A stretch of 64,000 nt of DNA. It comes from Acidovorax sp. NO-1. GTDB lineage: Bacteria; Pseudomonadota; Gammaproteobacteria; Burkholderiales; Burkholderiaceae_C. A program made the translations under genes and the position numbers. Each line of letters begins with the position of its first letter. The first letter of the stretch is position 1. Where the stretch lies: the NCBI RefSeq assembly GCF_000238595.1, contig NZ_AGTS01000012.1, positions 40,238-104,237 on the forward strand. The letters run 5' to 3'. The notes under the pieces were generated by a model, which saw nothing but the letters and a program-made list of their open reading frames with translations, was not told the origin of the DNA and searched no databases. This document shows, in pieces, positions 54,838 to 63,583 of the stretch.

Positions 54838-56136
54838 CTACGCGCTCAGGTGCGGCGGCGCGCGCAACTGCTCGGGCGTGGTGAACCAAGCCGCCGAGCC
54901 GCCCAGCTGCGCACGCGCCTGCGCCAGCTCGTGCCGCGCCACGGTGCGCAGGTGCACCTCGTCCGGCCCGTCCATCAGCCGCAGCGCGCGGCCCCATGTC
55001 CAGAACGCCGCCAGCGGCGTGTCGGGCGACAGGCCCATGGCGCCAAATATCTGCATGGCACGGTCTACCACACGCTGCTGCAGGCGCGCGGCCACCACCT
55101 TGATGGCGGCCACCTGGGCACGCACCTGCCGGGCATCGGCCCCATCGGCTGATTCGCCCTGGTCCAGCAGCCAGGCCGCGTGCAGCACCAAGAGGCGCGC
55201 TTGGTCGATCTCGATGCGCGACTCGGCAATCCACTCCTGCACATTGGCCTGCTCGGCCAGCGGCTTGCCAAACGCCGTGCGCTCCAGCGCACGGCCGGTG
55301 GCCAGGGTGAGGGCCAGCTCGCACTGTCCGATGGTGCGCATGCAGTGGTGCACGCGCCCCGGCCCCAGGCGCGCCTGCGCCATGGCAAAGCCCGCGCCCC
55401 AGTCGCCCAGCAGGTGGTCCGCAGGCACCCGCACGCCCTGCAACAGGATCTCGCAATGCCCCTCGGGCGCATGGTGGTGCAGCACGCTGATGTTGCGCAC
55501 GATCTGCACGCCCGGCGTGTCCACGGGCACCAGCACCATGCTGTGGCGGCGGTGGCTGTCGGCGCTATCTGCATCGGCGTTGCGGCACAGCACGATGAGC
55601 AGCCGGCACTGCGGGTGCGCGGCCCCGGTGATGAACCACTTGCGGCCGTTGAGCACCAGGTCGCCACCATCGCGCCGCACCGTGGTCTGCAGGTTGGTGG
55701 GGTCGGACGAGGCCACATCGGGCTCGCTCATCGCAAAGGCCGAGCGTATGCGCCCCTCCAGCAGCGGCGTGAGCCACGCGGCGCGCTGTGCCGGCGTGGC
55801 AAAGCGGTGCAGCAGCTCGATGTTGCCGGTGTCGGGCGCATGGCAGTTGAACACCTCGGCCGCCCAGGGCAGGCGGCCCATGGTCTCGGCCAGCGGCGCG
55901 TAGTCCAGGTTGGCAAGGCGCGTGCCGGGCTCGTCATCGCGCAGCGTGGGCAAAAACAGGTTCCACAGCCCCTCCTCGCGCGCGAGCGCCTTGAGGTCTT
56001 CCAGAAACGGGGGCGGGTAGTCGCCGGCCTGCACTGCGGCATGCCAGGCGGCGTTGTAGGGCAGAAGGTAGCGGTCCATGAACGCCACTAGGCGATCGCG
56101 CAGTTGCCGGGCCAGGGGAGAAGGTGCGAAGTCCAT
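54838..56136 (-). CDS. Acyl-CoA dehydrogenase family protein
   Basis: A 432-residue flavoenzyme. It starts MDFAPSPLARQLRDRLVAFMDRYLLPYN at ATG 56136, with the longer frame beyond being repeat and non-coding sequence. It shows SAFAMSEPDVASSDPTNLQTT (flavin contact), GRKWFITGAAHPQCRLLIV, and RTIGQCELALTLATGRALERTAFGKPLAEQANVQEWIAESRIEIDQARLL, as in long-chain/ACAD11-type enzymes. It introduces a C2-C3 double bond in acyl-CoA thioesters. The exact chain length is not readable. It converges with the diguanylate cyclase pseudogene. Confidence 0.9.
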   Translation of the reverse strand: MDFAPSPLARQLRDRLVAFMDRYLLPYNAAWHAAVQAGDYPPPFLEDLKALAREEGLWNLFLPTLRDDEPGTRLANLDYAPLAETMGRLPWAAEVFNCHAPDTGNIELLHRFATPAQRAAWLTPLLEGRIRSAFAMSEPDVASSDPTNLQTTVRRDGGDLVLNGRKWFITGAAHPQCRLLIVLCRNADADSADSHRRHSMVLVPVDTPGVQIVRNISVLHHHAPEGHCEILLQGVRVPADHLLGDWGAGFAMAQARLGPGRVHHCMRTIGQCELALTLATGRALERTAFGKPLAEQANVQEWIAESRIEIDQARLLVLHAAWLLDQGESADGADARQVRAQVAAIKVVAARLQQRVVDRAMQIFGAMGLSPDTPLAAFWTWGRALRLMDGPDEVHLRTVARHELAQARAQLGGSAAWFTTPEQLRAPPHLSA

Positions 56137-56249
56137 GCAGCCATTGTGAAAACACCGCCGACGCACGTCACAACGCAGGCGACAACCGGCTTGATGTACA
56201 TCACGCAACGGCCGGTGCTGCGGGTTCACACGGCTGCAAAAGCTACGAT

Positions 56250-56307
56250 ATTCATAGCTGTTCGCGCATGTCAGACAAGCGCTTGAGGCCTGTTTGATGC
56301 AAATTGC
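56250..56307 (+). repeat. REP-like element, copy 11 (overlaps SRAP leader)
   Basis: ATTCATAGCTGTTCGCGCAT, then GTCAGACAAGCGCTTGAGGC and CTGTTTGATGCAAATT. The right end runs up to the TTG start of the SRAP gene. The stem is partly decayed. Confidence 0.7.
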
Positions 56308-57069
56308 TTGTGCGCCACGCGCTACCATCGCCCCATGACCACCCACTACGAAACCCTGCCCGCTGCCGACAATTACCGCGAGGCCTTCGCGGTCGAGCCC
56401 GCCGACCTGGCGGTCGAACGCCATCTGTGGCCGCGCAAGCCGGGCTGCTTCATCGTGCATGCGGCCACGGCGGCCGCCATTGCGCAGCCGCCCTCGGCCA
56501 CAGTGCCCGAGGCCGCTGCCGCAGACGCCAACCCCAGCCGCGTGCTGGTGACTGGGCAGTGGGGCCTGGTGCCGCACTGGGTCAAGTCGGCGTCCGACGC
56601 GAAGCTGCGCGCGCCCAAGCTGGTCAACGCCAAGTCCGACACCGCATCCACGGGCACGGCGTTCCGCGATGCGTGGCTGAACGGCCAGCGCTGCATCGTG
56701 CCCATGATGGCGTTCTACGAAGACGACCTGCGCAACGGCGGCAAGGCCGTGCCCACGCGCATCGCCCGCGTGGACGGCAAGCCCATGGGCGTGGCGGGCC
56801 TGTGGGCGCGCTGGCAGGACTCCGATGGCGAGGTCATCATCAGCTACTGCCTGCTCACGGTAAACGCCAACAACCACGCCCTGCTGCACCGCTACGGCCA
56901 GCCGGGCAGCGAAAAGAACATGCCCGCCATCCTGAACGAAGGCGCCTACGACGCCTGGCTGACAGCGCGGCCCGAAAAAGCCAAGGAATTCATGCGCCAG
57001 TACGCCGCCAACTGGCTGCTGGCCAACCCGGTGGAAAAAAAGGCCGACAAGGTGCCGCGTGCCTGGTAG
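56308..57069 (+). CDS. SOS-response-associated peptidase (SRAP/YedK/HMCES family)
   Basis: A 253-residue protein shielding abasic sites in single-stranded DNA by crosslinking through Cys2. I choose TTG 56308 because it gives MCATRYHRP, restoring the essential Cys at position 2; the ATG at 56335 would lose it. Other SRAP elements: LVNAKSDTAS (N107, with K109 and D111 where Arg and Glu are usual), RCIVPMMAFYEDD (E138), and NNHALLHRYGQPGSEKNMPAIL in the His region. The altered K and D suggest a divergent but probably functional member. A REP-like element overlaps the leader. Confidence 0.84.
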   Translation: MCATRYHRPMTTHYETLPAADNYREAFAVEPADLAVERHLWPRKPGCFIVHAATAAAIAQPPSATVPEAAAADANPSRVLVTGQWGLVPHWVKSASDAKLRAPKLVNAKSDTASTGTAFRDAWLNGQRCIVPMMAFYEDDLRNGGKAVPTRIARVDGKPMGVAGLWARWQDSDGEVIISYCLLTVNANNHALLHRYGQPGSEKNMPAILNEGAYDAWLTARPEKAKEFMRQYAANWLLANPVEKKADKVPRAW

Positions 57070-57107
57070 GGTGCCGCGGGCGCTGGCAATGAGTGCCCGG
57101 CCCTGCA

Positions 57108-58529
57108 TCACTGGCCGTCCGCAATCCCCAACTGCTTGAGCTCCGCAAACTTGGCCGCCATCGTCGGGTTGCCGCGGGTCAGCTTCTTGATCGTGAGGTC
57201 TTCGGCCTTGTCGTTGGCCAGGCGCAGGTTGTTGGCCGACTTGTGCAGCGCCTCCTTGGTCTTCTCCAGGTCCTTGATCGCCTCGTCAATGCGCTTGATG
57301 GCTTCTTCAAACCCATCGGACGCCAGGCGCCAGTTGCGCCCGAACGCGCCCTTGAACTCCTCCAGCTGCGACTCGAACCTGGTGATGTCCAGGTTCTGCG
57401 CCTTCACCAGCGCCAGCTCCGACTTGTACTGCAACGACTTCATCGCAGCGTTGCGCAGCAGCGTGATGATGGGGATGAAGAACTGCGGCCGCACCACGTA
57501 CATCTTGGGGTAGCGGTAGAACATGTCCACGATGCCGGTGTTGTACAGCTCGCTCTCGGGCTCCAGCAGCGACACCAGCACCGCGTACTCGCAGCCTTTT
57601 TCGTTGCGGTCCTTGTCCAGCTCTTTGAGGAAGTCTTCGTTGCGCTTCTTGGTGGCGGTTTCGTCGCTCTCGTTCTTCATCTCGAACATGATCGAGACGA
57701 TCTCGTTGCCCGCCTCGTCCGCGTCGCGAAAGATGTAGTCGCCCTTGCTGCCGCTGCGTGCGTCGTTGTCCTTCTCGAAATACGCGCGGGGGAATGCCGT
57801 GGCGCGGATGCGGTTGAACTCCGTCTCGCAGTGCTGCTCCAGCGTCTCGCCCACCATCTTGGTGGACAGGCGCGCCTTCATGTCCCTGAGGCGCGCAATC
57901 TCGCCATCGCGGTCGCGCAGCTGCAAGGCGTACTGCTCCTTGATGGCGGCCTCCTCCAGCTGCTTTTTCACCACCACCAGGTTCAGGTCGTTCTTGATCT
58001 CATCGCGCTCGCGGGCCACCACGGTGACCGCCTCGGTCACCGCCAATCTGCGCGCCACTTCGGCAGCGTCCAGCTGTGATTTGAGCTGCTGAATCTCCGC
58101 GTCTTTTTTGGCAGCCACGCCCTGCAGCTCTTGCGCCAGCCGTGCTTGTGCCAGCTGGTCCGCTGCCTGCTGCGCCTGCCGCGCGCGCTCCAGCTCACTC
58201 ACCAGCTTGTTTTCCAGCGCATCGCGCTGCTTTTCCACTGCGCTCAGGGCCTGCGCCACCGCCAGGTCGCGCTCCACCGCGCCCGCGCCCAGCTGGGCCT
58301 TCAGGGCCAGAATCTCGGCATCTTTGGCCGCTGCCGCCTTTTGCAGCTCATTGGCCACCTGGGCCTGTGCCAGCGCCACCGCATTGCGCTTGTCCTGCTC
58401 GGCCAGCTCCAGCCGCTCGTGCAGCTGCGCTGCGAAATCCGCGTCGCGCACCTGCTTGAGGATGTCGGCATACCCGGTTTCGTCCACCTTGAACGCCTTG
58501 TTGCAGTGGGGGCAGATGATGTCGTGCAT
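57108..58529 (-). CDS. DUF2130 protein with long coiled coil and nuclease-like domain
   Basis: A 473-residue protein. It starts [15 protein letters not shown] with a CxxC zinc-finger-like motif, followed by a coiled coil of about 200 residues (30-235, Lys/Glu/Gln/Ala-rich). The DUF2130 core follows ([24 protein letters not shown]...), then a second coiled region. Within the core, [10 protein letters not shown] and SIMFEMKNE place D264 and E283-x-K285 in the layout of a PD-(D/E)xK nuclease active site. No activity is known to me. ATG 58529 is chosen, and the protein lies beside DUF1993. Confidence 0.84.
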   Translation of the reverse strand: MHDIICPHCNKAFKVDETGYADILKQVRDADFAAQLHERLELAEQDKRNAVALAQAQVANELQKAAAAKDAEILALKAQLGAGAVERDLAVAQALSAVEKQRDALENKLVSELERARQAQQAADQLAQARLAQELQGVAAKKDAEIQQLKSQLDAAEVARRLAVTEAVTVVARERDEIKNDLNLVVVKKQLEEAAIKEQYALQLRDRDGEIARLRDMKARLSTKMVGETLEQHCETEFNRIRATAFPRAYFEKDNDARSGSKGDYIFRDADEAGNEIVSIMFEMKNESDETATKKRNEDFLKELDKDRNEKGCEYAVLVSLLEPESELYNTGIVDMFYRYPKMYVVRPQFFIPIITLLRNAAMKSLQYKSELALVKAQNLDITRFESQLEEFKGAFGRNWRLASDGFEEAIKRIDEAIKDLEKTKEALHKSANNLRLANDKAEDLTIKKLTRGNPTMAAKFAELKQLGIADGQ

Positions 58530-58651
58530 GGCGGTCACCGTGTAGCGTGTTTCGTTGGTGGGGGAGCATAGCGGGCAGCACCTGCACAAAGCCCGGCCGC
58601 AATGCCCAGCACAACGTTCTGTGAAGCGCCGTGCCGAACATGTTCAGATCA

Positions 58652-59161
58652 TCAATAAGCGCCCATGTAGTCGCGCTTGCCAATGGGCAGCCCGTTGTGG
58701 CGCAGGATGTCGTAGGCCGTTGTCACATGAAAGAAGAACTGCGGCAGACCATAGTTCGCCAGGTAGGCCTGCCCACTGAGCTTTTTCTCTTTCGGCGTGC
58801 CAGGGCGCAGGACGATCTCAACACCTTCTTTGCCTTCAAACTGTGCTGCGTTCACGCTGTCCAAAAAGGCCAGGGTCTGCGCCAGCAGCGCATCCAGATC
58901 GGCAAAGCTTTTTTCTTCGCCTGCAAAGACCGGCACATCCACCCCCGCCAGCCGCGCCGCGATGCCGCGGGAAAAGTCGGCGGCAATCTGCACCTGCTTG
59001 AGCAGCGGAAACATGTCGGGCGCCAGCCGTGCCTGCAGCAAGGCGTCGGGCTCGATCGACTTGGTGGTTGCGTATTCGCTCGCTTGCGCAAGAATGGATT
59101 TCAACGCGGTCAGCATCTGCTTGAGGACGGGAACCGAGTGGGAGTACATGGGGCTGGTCAT
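58652..59161 (-). CDS. DUF1993 domain protein
   Basis: A 169-residue all-helical protein of the DUF1993 family. It shows MYSHSVPVLKQMLTALKSILAQASEYA, APDMFPLLKQVQIAADFSRGIAARLAG and NYGLPQFFFHVTTAYDILRHNGLPIGKRDYMG. The family has a DinB-like four-helix bundle and a conserved His in FHVTTAYDILRH. Function is unknown. It stands alone; the 596 bases to the next gene carry only repeats. Confidence 0.88.
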   Translation of the reverse strand: MTSPMYSHSVPVLKQMLTALKSILAQASEYATTKSIEPDALLQARLAPDMFPLLKQVQIAADFSRGIAARLAGVDVPVFAGEEKSFADLDALLAQTLAFLDSVNAAQFEGKEGVEIVLRPGTPKEKKLSGQAYLANYGLPQFFFHVTTAYDILRHNGLPIGKRDYMGAY

Positions 59162-59539
59162 GGGGTGGTCCGGTGAGTGGTGAAAAGGGGAAAAGCCAGG
59201 GGTGCCGTCGCGCCAAAAGGCCGAGGGCTGCCAGGCTCGTGTGGAATGGGTTTGGAAGCGACTGGTTCGCGCCGCCTGTTGCGCCGCCGGGCACTTTAAC
59301 CCGCCTGCAGGGTCCGGCGCCTCCGGGGCGATGTCACCCTTGCCTTACCAGAGGGCTTCACGTGCCTGGCGCTGTCGGCTCCATCAGATCGGCCGCCCCG
59401 TGCAAGACGGCGAGCGCAAACGGGTGATCGGCCCGCCGCCACGCGCACCTGCGTGGCGCTGTACCACTCCATATGGCCCGGACACGGCGTTCGTGCTGGC
59501 CGTGCGCAGCCAGCTTGAGGCTGGGGTCAAGCGCCATGT

Positions 59540-59596
59540 TTGGAGCCAAATTGGCCGACAGCACCTATGGGATAAGCGCTAGCAGCTATCAAAACA
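59540..59596 (-). repeat. REP-like element, copy 12
   Basis: On the minus strand: TTTTGATAGCTGCTAGCGCT, then TATCCCATAGGTGCTGTCGG and CCAATTTGGC. The left arm is good; the right arm has diverged. Confidence 0.85.
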
Positions 59597-59636
59597 AGAG
59601 TAACTGCTGGCTATGCGTGTCAGATGTGACCCTATC

Positions 59637-59659
59637 CGTTCGGGCTGAGCTTGTCGAAC
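59637..59659 (+). repeat. Short repeat, family B, copy 3
   Basis: CCGTTCGGGCTGAGCTTGTC followed by GAA, the same sequence as the left arm of the 32809 palindrome, here without a partner arm. Confidence 0.82.
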
Positions 59660-59781
59660 CCACCCGCAGGGCGTCGTTAACACGTCTAATGGGAAATACG
59701 ATCCAGCGCTTGAGGTTCATGCGGTGAAAAGCCCGTTTATTAGCCGCACAATTTGCGGTGAATAAGCGCCATAATCACCGC

Positions 59782-60912
59782 ATGTGGACCGAAAAGAATG
59801 CACCTCGCCGCCGCACCTATCTGTGGCAACGCCCCGACTGGCCGCAGTGGCGTTTTGACGCGGCAGCCTTGGCCGCTCCGCTGGCTGAAGTGCACCGCGC
59901 ACAGGGCCGCCTGGCCGGGCGTATGGCCGACTTGGGGCTGGCGCAGCGCGACCAGGCCACCCTGCAAGTGCTGACGCAAGAAGTCATCACCACCAGCGCC
60001 ATCGAAGGCGAACGGCTGGACCTGGACGCCGTGCGTTCCTCCGTGGCCCGCAAGCTGGGCCTCGACATCGGGGCACTGGCCCCCAGCGACCGCCATGTGG
60101 ACGGCGTGGTGGACGTGGTCCTGGACGCCACCCGCAACTTTGACCAACCCCTGACCCCCGAGCGCCTGTTTGGCTGGCACGCAGCACTGTTCCCCGCCGG
60201 CTACAGCGGGCGCACGCGCATCACCGTGGCCGCATGGCGCACCGATGCCAGCGGCCCCATGCAAGTGGTGTCCGGCCCTGTGGGCAGAGAGAAAGTGCAC
60301 TTTGAAGCCCCGCCCGCCGCCACCCTGCCCGCGCAAACCCAGGCCTTTTTTGACTGGTTTGAGGCCGCCCCAGCGGGCGACGCCATCATCAAAGCCGGGC
60401 TGGCCCACCTGTGGCTGGTCACCCTGCACCCGTTTGACGACGGCAACGGCCGCCTGAGCCGCGCTGTGGGCGACATGGCATTGGCCCGAGCGGAGGGAAC
60501 ACACCAGCGCTTCTACAGCTTCAGCGCCCAGATACAGCGCGAGCGCAAAGACTATTACGACCAGCTAGAGACCACCCAAAAGGGCCCGCTGGACGTCACC
60601 CCGTGGCTGCATTGGTTTCTGGGCTGCCTGCTGCGCGCCGTGCAAGGCACAGACGCCACACTGGCGGGCGTGCTGGACAAAGCCCAGTTCTGGCAGCGCT
60701 GGGCAGGCACGCCCATGAATGCCCGCCAAACGCTGGTGCTGAACCGCGTGCTCGATGGAATGGAAGGCAAGCTGACCAACGCCAAGTGGGCGGCGATGGG
60801 CAAATGCTCACCTGATACGGCGCTGCGCGACATCAACGACCTGTTAACCCACGGTGTGCTTGCGCGGCTGGAAGGTGGCGGACGGAATACCGCCTACATT
60901 TTGGTCAAATAG
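59782..60912 (+). CDS. Fic family protein (AMPylation/NMPylation) with N-terminal inhibitory helix
   Basis: A 376-residue Fic protein that transfers AMP from ATP to target hydroxyls. It starts near MWTEKNAPRRRTYLWQRPDWPQWRFD (DUF4172-like). The inhibitory motif (S/T)xxxE(G/N) appears as TTSAIEGER, so this is class II, self-restrained by its own N-terminus. The catalytic motif HPFDDGNGRLSR has H216. A C-terminal winged-helix segment (LTNAKWAAMGKCSPDTALRDINDLLTHGVLARLEGGG) suggests DNA binding. The last codons (ILVK) and stop overlap a REP-like element. No antitoxin gene is needed or seen. Confidence 0.92.
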   Translation: MWTEKNAPRRRTYLWQRPDWPQWRFDAAALAAPLAEVHRAQGRLAGRMADLGLAQRDQATLQVLTQEVITTSAIEGERLDLDAVRSSVARKLGLDIGALAPSDRHVDGVVDVVLDATRNFDQPLTPERLFGWHAALFPAGYSGRTRITVAAWRTDASGPMQVVSGPVGREKVHFEAPPAATLPAQTQAFFDWFEAAPAGDAIIKAGLAHLWLVTLHPFDDGNGRLSRAVGDMALARAEGTHQRFYSFSAQIQRERKDYYDQLETTQKGPLDVTPWLHWFLGCLLRAVQGTDATLAGVLDKAQFWQRWAGTPMNARQTLVLNRVLDGMEGKLTNAKWAAMGKCSPDTALRDINDLLTHGVLARLEGGGRNTAYILVK

Positions 60913-60953
60913 GCGGCTAGCGCTTTAAAAATCAGCGCAAACAGCTATCAAAG
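60908..60953 (-). repeat. REP-like element, copy 13 (overlaps fic stop)
   Basis: On the minus strand: TTTGATAGCTGTTTGCGCTG, then ATTTTTAAAGCGCTAGCCGC. The stop codon of the Fic gene lies within its right end. Confidence 0.83.
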
Positions 60954-60996
60954 TAGAAGCAATTTACCGGATGGCAACGCTGCAGGTCCCCACCGC

Positions 60997-61173
60997 CTAC
61001 CCCTGCGCGCACCGAGCCAGACGCTGCGCGAGCGTGCCGGTGTGCAGCTCAAACAGGTGGTTGTCAAAGTCGTAGTCATCGTCGAGCTTTTGCTCCAACC
61101 GCTCTGCCAGGCGCCGCTCGCCACTAGTCATGCGCGAAACGCATGCGCCCAGTGCTGGTATCAGTGTCGCCAT
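60997..61173 (-). pseudogene. Remnant of a NERD-domain helicase gene (N-terminus only)
   Basis: A 58-codon frame beginning MATLIPALGACVSRMTSGER with RLAERLEQKLDDDY, which resembles the N-terminus of NERD-domain/UvrD-like helicases (MATLIP..., GERRLAERL). The match stops there: the rest (DFDNHLFELHTGTLAQRLARC) is short and ends. So only the first part of the gene survives. There is no neighbour to complete it. Confidence 0.5.
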
Positions 61174-61345
61174 GCCGTCGGTTGCCTCCCAGATTTGACT
61201 TCGTTGTAGCCTCCATGCTTGAGCGTGCATGCATTTGTAAGGCACTGTAGGGGCTGGTTAGGCAGGGCGCAACCTTTGAAGACCCAAGCCGGGGGATTCG
61301 GCCGGTGTGCTGGCTCACTGCTGTGGCGCAAGGCCCGCAGTGAAA

Positions 61346-61405
61346 ATTTCAAGCCAAATTGGCCTTTGGCGCTTATCCATCAAGCGCGAGCAGCTATCAA
61401 AACCA
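61346..61405 (-). repeat. REP-like element, copy 14
   Basis: On the minus strand: TTTTGATAGCTGCTCGCGCT, then TGATGGATAAGCGCCAAAGG and CCAATTTGGC. It has a good stem and lies upstream of the MFS gene. A frame through it (AYPSSASSYQ) makes the MFS frame appear longer than it is. Confidence 0.9.
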
Positions 61406-61493
61406 TATCAACCCCTACCACGCAGCGCCGCAGCACGCTCGCCTTGGCAGCACGCTTCTCGCCTCTGCGGCCCCGTGGAGTAAATTGCCCCGC

Positions 61494-62849
61494 ATGCCGA
61501 ACTCCTCTTCGTCCTCCTCTGTCGCCGCCCCCGCATCCCTGATTGATTCGCGCACGGCCGCGTGGCGCCTGCTGACCACGCTGGGCCTGGTGGTGCTGGG
61601 CAACAGCAGCATGTATGTGGTGTCGGTGGTGCTGCCCGCCGTGCAGGCCGAGTTTGGCGTGGGCCGTGCCGATGCGTCGCTGCCCTACACGCTGATGATG
61701 GTGTGCCTGGGGCTGGGCGGAATCTGGACGGGGCGCATGGCCGACCGGCACGGGTTGATGCCGGTGCTGTGCGTGGGCGCGGTGGCCGTGTGTGGCGGGT
61801 TTGTGTGGGCGGGGCTGTCGGGCAGCATCTGGGGGTTTGGGCTGGCGCACGGGTTGATGGGGCTGATTGGTGCATCGGCCACGTTTGCGCCGCTGTTGGC
61901 CGACACGGCGCTGTGGTGGAACCGGCGGCGCGGCATTGCGGTGGCGATCTGTGCCAGCGGCAACTACATTGCGGGCGCGCTATGGCCGCCCATCGTGCAG
62001 CACGGCATCGAGTCGATTGGCTGGCGCCACACCTATGTGCTGATGGGGCTGGTGTGTGGCGTGGGCATGCTGCTGCTGGCGCTGCGCATGCGCCAGCGCG
62101 CGCCGGTGGTGCAGATGGAGGCAGCCCCTGCACCGGCCGCGTCGGTGCATGGTGCGGCAGCCGGTGTGGCGCCCACAGCGCTGTCGCTCGACCGCAGCCG
62201 CCCGTTTGGCCTGCGCCCGCTGCATGCGCAGCTGCTGCTGTGCGTGGCGGGGGTAGCGTGCTGCGTGGCCATGGCGATGCCGCAGGTGCACATCGTGGCC
62301 TATTGCACCGACCTGGGTTTTGGCGCGGCGCGGGGGGCCGAGATGCTGTCGCTAATGCTGGCGTGCGGCATTGTCAGCCGCCTGGTGTCGGGCGTGATCT
62401 GCGACCGCATTGGCGGCGTTCGCACGCTGCTGCTGGGCTCCGCCTTGCAGGGCGTGGGGCTGGCGCTGTTTCTTCCGTTTGACGGGCTGGTGCCGCTTTA
62501 TGTGATCTCGGCCATGTTCGGGCTGTTCCAGGGCGGCATCGTTCCGGCCTACGCGATCATCATCCGCGAGTACTTTGCCCTGCAGGAGGCCGGTGCCCGC
62601 GTGGGCGCGGTGATCATGGCCACGCTGATCGGCATGGCGCTGGGGGGCTGGATGTCGGGCTGGATTTTTGACGTGACGGGCAGTTACCAGGCGGCGTTCA
62701 TCAACGGCATGGGGTGGAATCTGCTGAATCTGTCGATTGTGGGGTGGCTGTATTGGCGCGTGCGGCCAGCCGGGTGTGGTGGGGCGAGTGCAACCCATTG
62801 CAAGGTGAGTACGGCAGGCGGCCCACCTGCCCGTAGCGCTCGCCAGTAG
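61494..62849 (+). CDS. MFS transporter
   Basis: A 451-residue major facilitator with twelve predicted helices. ATG 61494 (MPNSSSSSSVAAPASLIDSRTAAWRLL) is preferred; the longer frame includes translated REP sequence. Motif A between helices 2 and 3 reads GIWTGRMADRHGLMPVL. The second half repeats with VSGVICDRIGGVRTLLL. Helix 5 (AICASGNYIAGALWPPIVQ) resembles the oxalate/monocarboxylate-type MFS. The substrate is unknown. A GC-rich hairpin lies 9 bases beyond the stop. Confidence 0.9.
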   Translation: MPNSSSSSSVAAPASLIDSRTAAWRLLTTLGLVVLGNSSMYVVSVVLPAVQAEFGVGRADASLPYTLMMVCLGLGGIWTGRMADRHGLMPVLCVGAVAVCGGFVWAGLSGSIWGFGLAHGLMGLIGASATFAPLLADTALWWNRRRGIAVAICASGNYIAGALWPPIVQHGIESIGWRHTYVLMGLVCGVGMLLLALRMRQRAPVVQMEAAPAPAASVHGAAAGVAPTALSLDRSRPFGLRPLHAQLLLCVAGVACCVAMAMPQVHIVAYCTDLGFGAARGAEMLSLMLACGIVSRLVSGVICDRIGGVRTLLLGSALQGVGLALFLPFDGLVPLYVISAMFGLFQGGIVPAYAIIIREYFALQEAGARVGAVIMATLIGMALGGWMSGWIFDVTGSYQAAFINGMGWNLLNLSIVGWLYWRVRPAGCGGASATHCKVSTAGGPPARSARQ

Positions 62850-62857
62850 GTAGCCAT

Positions 62858-62880
62858 CCCCCGGCAAAGCCGGGGGCATT
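62858..62880 (+). terminator. GC hairpin after the MFS gene
   Basis: CCCCCGGC-AAA-GCCGGGGG then CATT. The stem is 8 perfect base pairs with a 3-base loop. No T run follows, so it may be a terminator or the end structure of a mobile element. The segment 62881-62985 shows nothing further that I can assign. Confidence 0.6.
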
Positions 62881-62984
62881 CGGGATGTGAGCCACTCGGA
62901 GCGGCTGCAAGGAGTCGCTTACGCGGCCCCTCATCTCGGGGCCACCTATTGGTGGCTACTCATCTCCATAGACCGAGTTGGTCC

Positions 62985-63271
<287 letters not shown>

Positions 63272-63277
63272 TAGTTA

Positions 63278-63582
63278 TTACTTGACCCGCGTTTGTTCAA
63301 TATATTCCTCACAGCGGTGAGGATCTTGAATTCCATATCGGATACCGCAATACTCCAAAAATCGATTTTTTCGGATGCTGTCAAGTGAATCAAATGGATC
63401 GCGGTCGAGGGTATATTGCGCAGGGTTCCTGAAAAGAACTTGAAACGTTGGGACTGTCTTTATAAAAGGATTCCATGCACTCCCCACTTCATGGTCTCCG
63501 ACGTATCGATCAAACCCAACAAAAAGCCATGCAGTCAGAAACAAAGAAAGTGTGCCGACAAAAAATAAGATTTTTTTGTCAT
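63278..63582 (-). pseudogene. Small AT-rich gene, apparently frameshifted at a poly-A tract
   Basis: The frame reads MFLTAWLFVGFDRYVGDHEV from TTG 63544, to about 88 codons. One base after the stop codon of the upstream gene there is an ATG (63582) followed by seven A. With eight A, the frame would be MTKKILFFVGTLSLFLTAWL, an ideal signal or anchor segment joined to this protein. So a single A appears to be missing. I do not recognise the protein. The C-terminal part is rich in charged residues (DRDPFDSLDSIRKNRFLEY). Confidence 0.6.
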
Positions 63583-63583
63583 A

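Larger units (their letters stand above)
59162..59757. other. Gene-poor gap with two repeats
   Basis: No open frame in this stretch resembles a protein family that I know, though several frames of 60-126 codons are open by chance. It contains REP-like copy 12 (59540-59596) and a family B repeat (59637-59659). It looks like an accessory or decayed spacer upstream of the Fic gene. Confidence 0.6.

Noticed and set aside
13273..61405. Repeat family considered as a CRISPR array
   Set aside because: Copies are dispersed over 48 kb in both orientations, without regular spacers, and no cas gene is present.
61359..61493. Longer N-terminus for the MFS transporter
   Set aside because: These codons read through a REP-like element (AYPSSASSYQ). 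The natural MFS start is at 61494.
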